From Streptomyces sp. NBC_01217 (GTDB lineage Bacteria > Actinomycetota > Actinomycetes > Streptomycetales > Streptomycetaceae), in the NCBI RefSeq assembly GCF_035994185.1, contig NZ_CP108538.1:7505501-7569500 (forward strand): 64,000 bases of DNA, written 5' to 3'. Positions 17,137 through 24,947 of this stretch are shown in pieces. The notes beneath the pieces were generated by a model. It did no database searches. It saw nothing but the letters and a program-made list of their open reading frames with translations, and was not told the origin of the DNA. Positions within the stretch are counted from its first letter, which is position 1. Each line of letters begins with the position of its first letter. Position numbers and translations under genes: made by a program.

Positions 17137-17370
17137 GTGAAGTACACCAAGGTTGCCGCCATCGCCGCCGGGACTCTGATGGCGATGGGTGCCGCCGCGC
17201 CTGCCTTCGCCGACGCCGGTGCCGAGGGTGGCGCCGCCAACTCCCCGGGCCTGCTGTCCGGCAACGTCGTCCAGGTCCCGGTCCACGTTCCGCTCAACCT
17301 CTGCGGCAACACCGTGAACGTGATCGCCCTGCTCAACCCCGCCTTCGGCAACTCCTGCGCCAACAGCTGA
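17137..17370 (+). CDS. Short chaplin (ChpH/ChpE-like)
   Basis: Secreted 77-residue chaplin that self-assembles into an amphipathic amyloid film at the air-water interface and makes aerial structures hydrophobic. Signal peptide to AAPAFA (residue 25), then a single chaplin domain: [39 protein letters not shown]. Both cysteines that form the intramolecular disulfide are present. GTG start with AAGAAAGGA. A short chaplin beside a long chaplin resembles the chpC-chpH pairing of S. coelicolor, here separated by a rodlin. Upstream, GTTAC-N16-GTTACGA (17038-17063) is a possible variant of the rodlin promoter. Confidence 0.94.
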   Translation: MKYTKVAAIAAGTLMAMGAAAPAFADAGAEGGAANSPGLLSGNVVQVPVHVPLNLCGNTVNVIALLNPAFGNSCANS

Positions 17371-17407
17371 ATCTCTGGTCTGCCGAGCCGAATGCTCAAG
17401 ACCGGAA

Positions 17408-17440
17408 GGCCCCGGTACGCATCCGATGCGTACCGGGGCC
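17408..17440 (+). terminator. Terminator of short chaplin
   Basis: A perfect 16-bp inverted repeat, GGCCCCGGTACGCATC / GATGCGTACCGGGGCC, around a single base, followed by ATCCCCTTTTCC. It starts 38 bp after the chaplin stop codon and is one of the strongest terminators in the window. Confidence 0.85.
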
Positions 17441-17616
17441 ATCCCCTTTTCCGGTAATCGATCGAGTGGTACCCAAGGGAAAGTGACCCTGTCCAGTTGC
17501 CGTGTCGCAACCGCATCGTTACCCAGGGGGAAAGCGGCAGAAGTCACAGCTAAAGAAGGCTTGTGCGGCGCGTGTATGCGACCGAAACAGATGCCGCTGC
17601 AGAAGGGAACCCGAAA

Positions 17617-17907
17617 GTGAAGTACGCGAAGACTGCTGCGTTCGTTGCCGGTTCCGTGGTTGCTCTAGGAACGGCTGCTCCCGCCTTCGCCGTTACCACC
17701 GCCACGGCCCCCAATTTCAGCCTCAACGGCGGCGTCAACCAGGTCGTGGACAGCGCTCCACAGGCTGTCGACCCGGTCGTCGACGCGATCGGCGGCGCCG
17801 CCGATTCGGTGCAGAAGAACGGCACCGTCACCAAGCTGGCCGGGCAGGCCACCGGGGCGGCCAAGGGTGCGGCTCCGCTGATGGGCGGCCTGCCGATCGG
17901 CGGCTGA
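17617..17907 (+). CDS. Small secreted protein in the chaplin-rodlin island, unrecognised
   Basis: A 96-residue protein I do not recognise. Its signal peptide (MKYAKTAAFVAGSVVALG ... APAFA) is almost the same as that of the short chaplin next door, and it also starts with GTG behind AGAAGGG. The mature part of about 71 residues has no cysteine and no chaplin or rodlin motif. It is rich in Ala, Gly, Val and Pro with periodic hydrophobic residues (VNQVVDSAPQAVDPVVDAIG, then ADSVQKNGTVTKLAGQATGA), which suggests amphipathic helices, and ends in MGGLPIGG. Position between a short chaplin and a rodlin points to a surface or aerial-growth role; that is inference. Confidence 0.8.
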   Translation: MKYAKTAAFVAGSVVALGTAAPAFAVTTATAPNFSLNGGVNQVVDSAPQAVDPVVDAIGGAADSVQKNGTVTKLAGQATGAAKGAAPLMGGLPIGG

Positions 17908-18015
17908 TCCGCCGAGCCGCGGCAGTTCCCCTCATTCGTAGTTTTTCGCATTCCTCCGGTGCCGCGCATTCGACGAACAGCCGGACAGCAAAAGCACCGT
18001 TCGAGTGAACCGGCA

Positions 18016-18043
18016 CAACCATCCCCGTCGCCGCGAGTTGATC
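18016..18043 (+). promoter_or_regulatory. Conserved promoter-like element, rodlin 2
   Basis: CAACC (18016-18020), 16 bp, GTTGATC (18037-18043), 50 bp before the start codon. The spacer shares GTCGC-GCGA with the rodlin 1 element. Candidate sigma-BldN promoter. Confidence 0.6.
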
Positions 18044-18092
18044 AGGACGCTCCGGACAGGCGGGCAACAGAAAACCCCAGAAGGGCTATTTA

Positions 18093-18503
18093 ATGATCAA
18101 GAGGATTATGGCCTCGGCGGCCGTCGCTGCTTCGGTCGTCGGCGTCTCCGCCGCGATCGCCCCGCAGGCCATGGCCATCGGCAACGACACCGGCACGACG
18201 TCGGTCAACGGCAACAATGCCGTCCAGTCCTACGGCAACTCCGCCACCCACGGCGACTGGAGCCCGCAGTTCGCGCTCATCCAGGGCTCGCTCAACAAGC
18301 CCTGCATCGCTCTGCCTGCCAAGGCCAACGTCGGTTCGCTCGTCGGCGCCGTTCCGATCTCGGTCCAGGACATCAATGTTCTGGCCTCGCCGCAGAACCA
18401 GCAGTGCACGGAGAACTCCACCCAGGCCAAGGGTGACGAGGCCCTGTCGCACATCCTGAGCGACATTCCGGTCCTCTCCGGCAACGGCACCGGCAACAAC
18501 TAG
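18093..18503 (+). CDS. Rodlin (second of three)
   Basis: A 136-residue rodlin, the closest relative in the window of rodlin 1. After the signal peptide ([18 protein letters not shown] ... AMA), it reads [20 protein letters not shown], then the shared block [37 protein letters not shown] and [22 protein letters not shown]. Both mature-protein cysteines are present. AGAAGGG lies 7 nt before the ATG. It is on the same strand as rodlins 1 and 3, unlike the divergent rdlA/rdlB pair of S. coelicolor. Confidence 0.93.
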   Translation: MIKRIMASAAVAASVVGVSAAIAPQAMAIGNDTGTTSVNGNNAVQSYGNSATHGDWSPQFALIQGSLNKPCIALPAKANVGSLVGAVPISVQDINVLASPQNQQCTENSTQAKGDEALSHILSDIPVLSGNGTGNN

Positions 18504-18610
18504 AACCGTAGGGCTCCGGCCGCTCGTCGCTGATCCCTCGAACCCTTTGTGGGACAGCGCCACGGGCGGCTTCGAGCATGCCTGCCCGCAGTGCGTGAAA
18601 CACCCCGTGG

Positions 18611-18662
18611 GGCCGGCACATCCACGCGGCAGCCATTCTTCGGCGGCCCGGATGTGCCGGCC
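18611..18662 (+). terminator. Terminator of rodlin 2
   Basis: Arms GGCCGGCACATCC and GGATGTGCCGGCC, 13 bp perfect, with a 26-nt intervening sequence, followed by TCGTTTCG. About 108 bp beyond the rodlin stop. Confidence 0.6.
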
Positions 18663-18770
18663 TCGTTTCGTGCGTCCGGAGTGGCGTCGACCCCTCGAAG
18701 GGGCGGGCGGACTGGGCCGGTTGCCGTAGTGGCGGCAGGCGAGACCCGCCTCACCGGGTAGGGGCCAGTC

Positions 18771-18971
18771 ATGGACCAGTACGACAGTCAACACCCCTGC
18801 GGTCGGCAACGGCAGCCACAGGACGTCACACCCATCTACGACCGGCTGCTCGCCGAATGGCAGGCGGCCCGCGGCGGACCGGAGCCGGCGCCGTCCGCGC
18901 AGCCCGAACGCCCCTGCGCGGGACGTCGCGTTCCCGCCGCCCGCACTTCTGACGAGGCCGTCGACGGGTGA
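18771..18971 (+). CDS. Small hypothetical protein
   Basis: A possible 66-residue soluble protein between rodlins 2 and 3. The stretch VTPIYDRLLAEWQAARG resembles a motif (TPIYD-LxxEW) that I recall from small streptomycete proteins of unknown function. The rest is low complexity (Pro, Ala, Arg, Glu). A GGGTAGGGG sequence lies just ahead of the ATG. It has no signal peptide. Without it, the 585 bp between the rodlins would be non-coding; I consider it more likely real than not. Confidence 0.5.
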   Translation: MDQYDSQHPCGRQRQPQDVTPIYDRLLAEWQAARGGPEPAPSAQPERPCAGRRVPAARTSDEAVDG

Positions 18972-19023
18972 CGGCGGGAGCGTCGAACTCAGGCCGGATC
19001 GAACCCATTTGAGTGGTACTGCG

Positions 19024-19051
19024 GAACCGACGCTTCCGTAGCAGGTTGATC
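19024..19051 (+). promoter_or_regulatory. Conserved promoter-like element, rodlin 3
   Basis: GAACC (19024-19028), 16 bp, GTTGATC (19045-19051), 38 bp before the start codon. Third occurrence of the same arrangement. Candidate sigma-BldN promoter. Confidence 0.6.
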
Positions 19052-19088
19052 AGTACGTTCCACAACGGGACGCTCCGAAAGGTGAAGC

Positions 19089-19502
19089 GTGATGAAGAAG
19101 ATGATGGCCGGCGCAGCAGTGGCCGTGTCCCTGGTCGGCCTGTCGGCCGCTGCGGCCCCGACGGCCATGGCGATCGGTGACGACCGGGGGACCACGTCGG
19201 TCAACGGCAACGACACCGTGAGCGAGTTCGGCAACAGCGTGACCCGGGGTGACGGCAGCCCGCAGGTCCAGCTCGTCCAGGGCACGCTGAACAAGGCCTG
19301 CCTCGGCGTGCCGCTCAAGGGCAACGTCGGCTCGCTCGTCGGCGTGCTGGTTCCGGTCGCGGTTCAGGACGTCAACGTGCTGGCCTCGCCGCAGAACCAG
19401 CAGTGTGCCGACAACTCCACCCAGGCCAAGGGCGACGAGGCGCTGTCGCACATCGCGGACGACATCCCGGTGCTCTCGGGCAACGGGACCGGCAACAGCT
19501 GA
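19089..19502 (+). CDS. Rodlin (third of three)
   Basis: The most divergent of the three rodlins, 137 aa. Signal peptide ([17 protein letters not shown] ... AMA), [81 protein letters not shown]. Conserved cysteines are kept (KAC, QQC). Differences from the other two include Leu for Ala in PLKGN and one extra residue in the VGVLVPVAV segment. GTG at 19089 and ATG at 19092 are adjacent; spacing from AAAGGTG slightly favours the GTG. Confidence 0.92.
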   Translation: MMKKMMAGAAVAVSLVGLSAAAAPTAMAIGDDRGTTSVNGNDTVSEFGNSVTRGDGSPQVQLVQGTLNKACLGVPLKGNVGSLVGVLVPVAVQDVNVLASPQNQQCADNSTQAKGDEALSHIADDIPVLSGNGTGNS

Positions 19503-19541
19503 GCAGTATCCGGGGCGCGGTCCCAGGGCTCCACGCATGAC

Positions 19542-19575
19542 GATGCCCACCGTTCCACGGGGGGCGGTGGGCATC
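19542..19575. terminator. Bidirectional stem-loop between rodlin 3 and DUF5949 gene
   Basis: Arms GATGCCCACCG and CGGTGGGCATC, 11 bp perfect with a 12-nt loop, centred between convergent genes ending at 19502 and 19592. Confidence 0.7.
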
Positions 19576-19591
19576 CGGCGTACGGGGCGGC

Positions 19592-20092
19592 TCAGCCCAG
19601 GCTGCGTACCGGAAGGACGCAGTGGGCGGAGGTCATGATGACCTCCGCGTCTCCCGCGAACGAGCGCAGCAGTTCCTCGCTCACCGGCAGGCCCGGAGCG
19701 CCCTGGGGCCACGGGCGGGTGGCGAACATCGCGTGCACCTCGCCCCGCTGCCCGGCCGCGGCCAGCCACTCGGGCGGTACGGGGTACTGCGCGGTGAAGT
19801 GAGGCAGCGTCAGGACCGCCTGGCCGGCCTGGACGAGAAGCTTCACCGCAAGCCCCGGGGTCTCGGCGGCGTACACAGGGCCGGAGCCGACCGGCAGGCC
19901 GCTGCGGCTCAGGGCCACGCGCATGGCGGCCTCACCGGCGGCCGGGCCGTCGATCCCGTCGCCCAGTGAGTACACGAGAAGGAAGGCGACGTCGTGGCTG
20001 CCGTCAGGGTGTTCGCCGCTCCACCCGATCAGCGTCATCGTGCCCAACTGGGCCTGCGTGAACGTGCCGGTGGCGGTCTGGGGTGAGGTCAT
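19592..20092 (-). CDS. DUF5949 family protein
   Basis: A 166-residue soluble protein of a streptomycete family of unknown function. I recognise the pattern LGTMTLIGWSGEHPDG, LLVYSLGDG, GLPVG, LLVQAGQAVLTLP, VPPEWL, ATRPWP and the ending SAHCVLPVRSLG. No catalytic motif or membrane segment is evident. The start at 20092 is preferred because homologues begin with a short Thr-rich segment just before LGTM; an ATG 16 codons upstream is possible. It is convergent with rodlin 3 and divergent from rsgA, and its context gives no clue to function. Confidence 0.8.
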   Translation of the reverse strand: MTSPQTATGTFTQAQLGTMTLIGWSGEHPDGSHDVAFLLVYSLGDGIDGPAAGEAAMRVALSRSGLPVGSGPVYAAETPGLAVKLLVQAGQAVLTLPHFTAQYPVPPEWLAAAGQRGEVHAMFATRPWPQGAPGLPVSEELLRSFAGDAEVIMTSAHCVLPVRSLG

Positions 20093-20212
20093 GCTCGGCA
20101 CGATAACGGCCCGGGACCGGTCGTTGTGCATGCGTATCACCTGATCGAGGGAGATCGGTGGACATCTCCGATTGATGCGGTCGCGAGGCCTACTGCCGGC
20201 GCTCTAAATGTG

Positions 20213-20243
20213 TTGACGTCACCCGATGGGCGCGGGCTATCGT
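20213..20243 (+). promoter_or_regulatory. Possible vegetative promoter upstream of rsgA
   Basis: TTGACG (20213-20218) and TATCGT (20238-20243) with a 19-bp spacer, or GCTATC with a 17-bp spacer. Located 80 bp before the small 23-codon frame and 210 bp before rsgA. There is an AT-rich stretch (CTAAATGTG) just upstream. Confidence 0.4.
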
Positions 20244-20322
20244 GTGCAGCGTTCCGGACGGCGGACGAGATCAAGAACCGCCGGTGTCGGCCCCGTGCTC
20301 GAACCAGGAGGTGAGGACATTG

Positions 20323-20394
20323 ATGACTGTCGCTGCGGTGGGCGCTGCCCACAACCAGAAGAGCATCGTTCCCACCCCCGTGGTCGCCGGCTGA
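20323..20394 (+). CDS. 23-codon open frame ahead of rsgA
   Basis: A short frame beginning MTVAAVGAAHNQKS and ending in VVAG, with an unusually good ribosome-binding site (GGAGGTGAGG) 6-8 nt before its ATG, far better than that of rsgA itself. The stop codon lies 60 bp before the rsgA TTG start. It may be a regulatory leader or a real small protein. I do not recognise the peptide. There are no runs of one amino acid that would indicate classical attenuation. Confidence 0.45.
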   Translation: MTVAAVGAAHNQKSIVPTPVVAG

Positions 20395-20454
20395 CCTCTC
20401 CGAATCTCTGCGCGTCTGTGCGCGCCGCCGGGGCCACCCTGTGAAGGGTTTCCC

Positions 20455-21639
20455 TTGTCTTTCCCGTCTTCTCCTTCCTCTTCCTCCTCCGCTTCCTCTC
20501 TTCAGGGTTCCTCCGCGTCGCACCCGCTGTCCCCGTACGGCTGGGACGACGACTGGGCCGTCGCATTCGCTCCGTACGCCGAACAGGGCCTGCTGCCCGG
20601 ACGCGTGGTGCGGGTGGACCGCGGGCAGTGCGATGTCGTCACCCCGCACGGCATGCTCCGGGCCGACACCGCCTTCGTGGTACCGCGCGATCCGATGCGC
20701 ATCGTCTGCACGGGCGACTGGGTCGCCGTCGACCCCGACGGAGATCCGCAGTTCGTACGGACACTGCTGCCGCGACGCACCGCTTTCGTGCGCTCGACAT
20801 CGTCGCAGCGCTCCGAAGGACAGGTGCTCGCCACCAACGTCGACCACATCGTCATCTGTGTCTCGCTCGCCGTGGAGCTCGACCTCGGGCGGGTGGAGCG
20901 CTTCCTCGCGCTCGCCATGTCCAGCTCCAGCGGTGACGCGCTGCTGAGGGACGGTGCGTCCGCCACGGACGGCACCGCCCAGCCGATCGTGGTGCTGACC
21001 AAGGCCGATCTGGTGCCGGACGCCGACACGCTGTCGTATTTCGTCCAGGACATCGAAGCCGTCGCGCCCGGTGTACAGGTGCTGCCCGTCAGCTCCGCCA
21101 CCGGGGAGGGGCTCGATGTCTTCGGCGCCATCGTCGCGAGCGGCACGAGTGTGCTGCTCGGAGTGTCCGGCGCGGGAAAGTCGACCCTTGCCAACACGCT
21201 GCTCGGCGACGACGTGATGGCCGTACAGGCCGCCCGTGACGTCGACGGCAAGGGCCGGCACACCACCACGACCCGCAATCTGCTGGTCCTGCCCTCCGGG
21301 GGCGTGCTGATCGACACCCCCGGGCTGCGCGGGGTCGGCCTCTGGGACGCGGAGACTGGTGTCGGCCAGGTCTTCTCCGAGATCGAGGAGCTGGCCGCGC
21401 AGTGCCGGTTCCACGACTGCGCCCATGTGTCCGAGCCCGGCTGCGCGGTGCTCGCCGCGATCGAGGACGGCTCGCTGCCCGAGCGGCGCCTGGACAGCTT
21501 CCGCAAGCTGCTCCGCGAGAACCAGCGCATCGTCTCGAAGACCGATGCCCGGGTGCGCTCCGAAATGCTCCGCGACTGGAAGCGCAAGGGCGCCGAGGGC
21601 CGGGCCGCCATGAAAGCGAAGCAGGGCAGGCTCCGGTAG
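20455..21639 (+). CDS. rsgA: Ribosome small-subunit-dependent GTPase A
   Basis: Circularly permuted GTPase that assists late 30S ribosomal subunit maturation (394 aa). Order: low-complexity Ser-rich N-terminus, OB fold (about 45-115), then the permuted G motifs G4 (LTKADL), G1 (GVSGAGKSTL), G2-like (TTTTRNLL), G3 (DTPGLRG) and the C-terminal zinc motif CRFHDCAHVSEPGC. The likely start is TTG at 20455 with GAAGGG 6 nt ahead; no ATG precedes the OB fold. The Ser-rich N-terminal 25 residues are unusual. An Ada-AlkA gene follows 71 bp later. Confidence 0.92.
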   Translation: MSFPSSPSSSSSASSLQGSSASHPLSPYGWDDDWAVAFAPYAEQGLLPGRVVRVDRGQCDVVTPHGMLRADTAFVVPRDPMRIVCTGDWVAVDPDGDPQFVRTLLPRRTAFVRSTSSQRSEGQVLATNVDHIVICVSLAVELDLGRVERFLALAMSSSSGDALLRDGASATDGTAQPIVVLTKADLVPDADTLSYFVQDIEAVAPGVQVLPVSSATGEGLDVFGAIVASGTSVLLGVSGAGKSTLANTLLGDDVMAVQAARDVDGKGRHTTTTRNLLVLPSGGVLIDTPGLRGVGLWDAETGVGQVFSEIEELAAQCRFHDCAHVSEPGCAVLAAIEDGSLPERRLDSFRKLLRENQRIVSKTDARVRSEMLRDWKRKGAEGRAAMKAKQGRLR

Positions 21640-21710
21640 CGGCAGCGACCCGGCCGACGTCCGAAAACCGCCAGTGCGGCACCCGCGGGTGTCGCACACT
21701 GGACGGTGTG

Positions 21711-23060
21711 ATGGACGAACGGACCAGGTACGAGGCGGTGAGCAGCCGCGACGCCCGTTTCGACGGTGAGTTCTTCTTCGCCGTCGAAACGACCGGCATC
21801 TACTGCCGGCCGAGCTGCCCCGCCGTCACCCCCAAGCGGAAGAACGTCCGCTTCTTCCCGACCGCGGCCGCCGCCCAGGGCAACGGCTTCCGGGCGTGCC
21901 GACGGTGCCGCCCGGACGCCGTGCCGGGCTCGGCGGACTGGAACGTCCGGGCCGATGTCGTCGGCCGGGCCATGCGGATGATCGGCGACGGCGTGGTCGA
22001 CCGGGAGGGCGTGCCCGGTCTCGCCCACCGGCTCGGCTACAGCTCACGCCAGGTGCAGCGGCAGCTCAACGCGGAGCTGGGCGCCGGACCCGTCGCTCTC
22101 GCCCGCGCCCAGCGGGCCCACACCGCGCGAGTGCTGCTCCAGACGACCGGGCTGCCGGTGACCGAGATCGTCTTCGCCTCCGGCTTCGCCAGCGTCCGGC
22201 AGTTCAACGACACGATCCGGCGGATCTACGCCCGTACGCCGAGCGCCCTGCGCGCCGAGGCAGGGACGGGGCTGGGGGCGGCGGTACGGGAGGCGCGCAC
22301 CACCGGGATTCCGCTGCGGCTCGCGCACCGGGGCCCGTACGCGGTCCGCGAGGTCTTCGATCTCCTGGCCGGTGAGACGGTCGCCCGGATCGAGGAGGTC
22401 GGCGGGGCGCCCGGCGCCCGCACCTACCGGCGCACCCTGCGGCTGCCTTACGGCACCGGCGTCGTGGCCGTCGACGAACGGTCCGCCGGGTCCTGGCTGG
22501 ATGCCCGGATCCACCTCACGGATCTGCGGGATCTGACGACGGCCGTGCAGCGGCTGCGGTGTCTGTTCGACCTGGACGCCGATCCGTACGCCGTCGACGA
22601 GCGGCTCGGCGGCGACCCGCGGCTCGCACCGGGGGTCGCCGCCCGCCCCGGACTGCGCTCGCCGGGTGCTGCGGACCCGGAGGAGTTCGCCGTACGGACG
22701 CTGGTGGGCAGGGCCGGGGCCGAGCGGCTCGTCGAGACGTACGGGAAGGTCCTCGACATCCCCTGCGGAGGGCTCACGCATGTGTTTCCCGAGCCTGGAG
22801 TGCTGGCCGGTGCGGCGGACGGCCCGGAGCTGCGGGCCCTGGCGACCGCGCTCGCCGACGGGGACGTACGGCTCGACGCCGGGGCCGACCGCGACGAGGC
22901 CGAGCAGGCACTGCTGCGGCTGCCGGGGATCGGTCCGGCTGACGCTGCGCTCATCAGGATGCGTGCGCTCGGTGACCCCGATGTGGATCCGGACGGGAGG
23001 CCCGAGGCGGAGCGGTGGCGGCCCTGGCGCTCGTACGCCGTACGCCATCTGAGCCTCTAG
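21711..23060 (+). CDS. Ada/AlkA fusion: DNA-3-methyladenine glycosylase with AraC-type domain
   Basis: Repair of alkylated DNA and probable regulation of the response (449 aa). Residues 1-80 are an Ada zinc domain with four cysteines (YCRPSC and ACRRC), whose first cysteine in E. coli Ada accepts methyl groups from phosphotriesters. Residues 90-185 are an AraC helix-turn-helix pair (GLAHRLGYSSRQVQRQL, TEIVFASGFASVRQFNDTI). Residues 190-449 are the AlkA glycosylase part, with the helix-hairpin-helix LPGIGPADAALIRMRALGD and catalytic Asp in GDPDVD. The O6-methylguanine methyltransferase domain of Ada is missing; this AdaA-AlkA arrangement is known in actinobacteria. GTG at 21708 is an alternative start. 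Confidence 0.9.
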   Translation: MDERTRYEAVSSRDARFDGEFFFAVETTGIYCRPSCPAVTPKRKNVRFFPTAAAAQGNGFRACRRCRPDAVPGSADWNVRADVVGRAMRMIGDGVVDREGVPGLAHRLGYSSRQVQRQLNAELGAGPVALARAQRAHTARVLLQTTGLPVTEIVFASGFASVRQFNDTIRRIYARTPSALRAEAGTGLGAAVREARTTGIPLRLAHRGPYAVREVFDLLAGETVARIEEVGGAPGARTYRRTLRLPYGTGVVAVDERSAGSWLDARIHLTDLRDLTTAVQRLRCLFDLDADPYAVDERLGGDPRLAPGVAARPGLRSPGAADPEEFAVRTLVGRAGAERLVETYGKVLDIPCGGLTHVFPEPGVLAGAADGPELRALATALADGDVRLDAGADRDEAEQALLRLPGIGPADAALIRMRALGDPDVDPDGRPEAERWRPWRSYAVRHLSL

Positions 23061-23160
23061 GTCTCCTCCTCGTCCGGGCCCCGGCGCGGCGCGGTCAACT
23101 CCCCGTGGATCAGCGGGTGTCCGTGCCGGTGTCGATCCGGATGTCCATGGGGCCGGCCTG

Positions 23161-23643
23161 TCAGGACCAGATCACCGCGCCCAGCCAGGCCCCTGTCACC
23201 AGCAGACACGCGAACAGCTCGACGAGCACCGCATAGCCGGTCGCCCGCATCACCGAGCGGACCGATGCCCACCCCGCCCCGCGGCTGCCGAGCCGCAGCC
23301 GCTCCGCCCCGTAGATCGCCCCCACGTATCCGGCGATCCCGCCCACCACCGGCACCACGAAGAAGCCCACGATCGCGCCGATCCCGCCCAGCATCAGCGT
23401 CTTGCGCGGTGCCCCCGACTCATGGGGGCGGCGCGGCGGCAACAACGGCTTCAGCGCCTGGTTCACCAGCAGCAGAGCGGTGGCGGCGATGAGGACACCC
23501 CAGGCGACCGGAGTCATGTCGGTCAACGCCCACCACAGCACGGCGGCCCAGACGATCGCCTGCCCGGGCACCCCCGGCACCAGCACGCCGACCAGGCCGA
23601 GAAGCATGACCAGGCCGACCGCGACGAGTTGCCACACACCCAT
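23161..23643 (-). CDS. DUF456 family membrane protein
   Basis: A 160-residue membrane protein with about four helices: VAVGLVMLLGLVGVLVPGVPG, VLIAATALLLVNQ, IGAIVGFFVVPVVGGIAGYVGAIYG (glycine-rich re-entrant-looking pair), and AVLVELFACLLVTGAWLGAVIW. The VGVLVPGVPGQ opening and the GAIVGFFVVPVVGG motif identify DUF456. Function unknown. Stands alone, convergent with the Ada-AlkA gene. Confidence 0.87.
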   Translation of the reverse strand: MGVWQLVAVGLVMLLGLVGVLVPGVPGQAIVWAAVLWWALTDMTPVAWGVLIAATALLLVNQALKPLLPPRRPHESGAPRKTLMLGGIGAIVGFFVVPVVGGIAGYVGAIYGAERLRLGSRGAGWASVRSVMRATGYAVLVELFACLLVTGAWLGAVIWS

Positions 23644-23747
23644 CTCACCAGCCTGCCGGAGTCCGGCCGCTCCCGCCCGTCAACACGGCCGGGTCCGGGG
23701 CCGTCGGTGCAGCTCAGAGCGGTGTCGACGCGGTGGGGACGTCTCGG

Positions 23748-24737
23748 TCAGGCCCGTGGTGTCCGGGACACCCAGCCCCGTTCGTACGCGTGCCAGCCCA
23801 GCTGCAGCCGGGTCGACACCCCGGTCAGCTCCATCAGGCCCTTCACCCGCCGCTGCACGGTCCGCAACCCCAGATCCAGCTGCTTCGCCACGCTCGCGTC
23901 CGTCAGCCCGGCCAGCAGTAGCGAGAGAACCTCCAGGTCCGTCGTATCGGGCCCGATGGACTCCTCCTCCAGCCGGCCGTGCTCGCCGATCCGGAGCGGC
24001 ATGGCCTCGCGCCACACCGCCTCGAAGAGCCCCATCAGCGACTCCAGCAGCCCGGAGGCGTGAACCACCAGCGCCGCGGGCTCGACTCCCCGACCGGTCA
24101 GCGGCACCATCGCCAGGGCCGTGTCGGCGATGACCAGTTTGGTGGGCACCCGGTCGACGACCCGGCACTGCTCATCACGGTTCAGCGAGGCCGCCAGCTC
24201 CGTGATCCCGGACGGCAGCGAGAGCACCTCGCGCTCGATCACCACCCGGAACGACACCCCGCGCGCGGCCGCCTGCTCCTCCGACTCGTTCTCCATGCCG
24301 CTCACGGCGATCGGCTTCCCGGTGACCAGGGCGCACACCTCGCGCGCGGCACCCAGCTGCAACTGGTGGAACCGGTGCGCCACCGCGCTCGCGCCCGTGA
24401 CCACCTCGACCAGATCGTGCACGGCCGAATCGGTGGCCTCGGCCCGGTACTCCTCGGCGAGCAGCACCGCCGCGAGCTCCGCCTGATCCAGCTCATGACG
24501 CTGCTGGGTCAGCAGCGCACCCAGCGCCACTCCCGGTGGCGCCGCCACCCAACGGCCCGGGCGGGCCGACGACTGCGCGGCCAGCCCGTGCTGCTCCAGC
24601 CGGCGCAGCGCCCGTTCGGTGTCCGGCTCGGGAAGTGCCAGCCGATGCGCGAGATCGGAGACCTCCGCTGCTCCCACCGCCACGAGGGCGCGGTACGCCG
24701 ACTCCTGAATCTCGTCGAGACCTATGGCTCCCAGCAT
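23748..24737 (-). CDS. LuxR-type regulator with TrmB-like N-terminus
   Basis: A 329-residue regulator. Residues 1-60 form a TrmB-like winged helix (GLDEIQESAYRALVAVGAAEVSDLA, LRRLEQHGLA), the middle resembles the phospholipase-D-like sensor part of these proteins, and the C-terminal 65 residues are a LuxR/GerE helix-turn-helix (DLEVLSLLLAGLTDASVAKQLDLGLRTVQRRV). Start ATG at 24737 follows GGGAGGGG; an ATG at 24779 would add 14 residues. In streptomycetes this family is often found singly or beside secreted proteases. It is divergent from the S8 protease gene (210 bp), so it may control it; that is inference from position only. Confidence 0.86.
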   Translation of the reverse strand: MLGAIGLDEIQESAYRALVAVGAAEVSDLAHRLALPEPDTERALRRLEQHGLAAQSSARPGRWVAAPPGVALGALLTQQRHELDQAELAAVLLAEEYRAEATDSAVHDLVEVVTGASAVAHRFHQLQLGAAREVCALVTGKPIAVSGMENESEEQAAARGVSFRVVIEREVLSLPSGITELAASLNRDEQCRVVDRVPTKLVIADTALAMVPLTGRGVEPAALVVHASGLLESLMGLFEAVWREAMPLRIGEHGRLEEESIGPDTTDLEVLSLLLAGLTDASVAKQLDLGLRTVQRRVKGLMELTGVSTRLQLGWHAYERGWVSRTPRA

Positions 24738-24947
24738 CCCCGGACCCCTCCCGGACGCATTGATTCCGCACGATGTCACTGTCCGCGGGCGCCCGGTCGT
24801 GGCGGAAAGCGGCCACGGCGTAAACCCGCCGTGTACATCATCCCTTTATCCTTCGTCGCTCTGCCAATGTGGCGCCACCGCAGTACCAACAACTTCCGGA
24901 ATGCCACGGTTTGTTCGATGGTGTTCCGGTTTCACTTGGGGAGAGCG

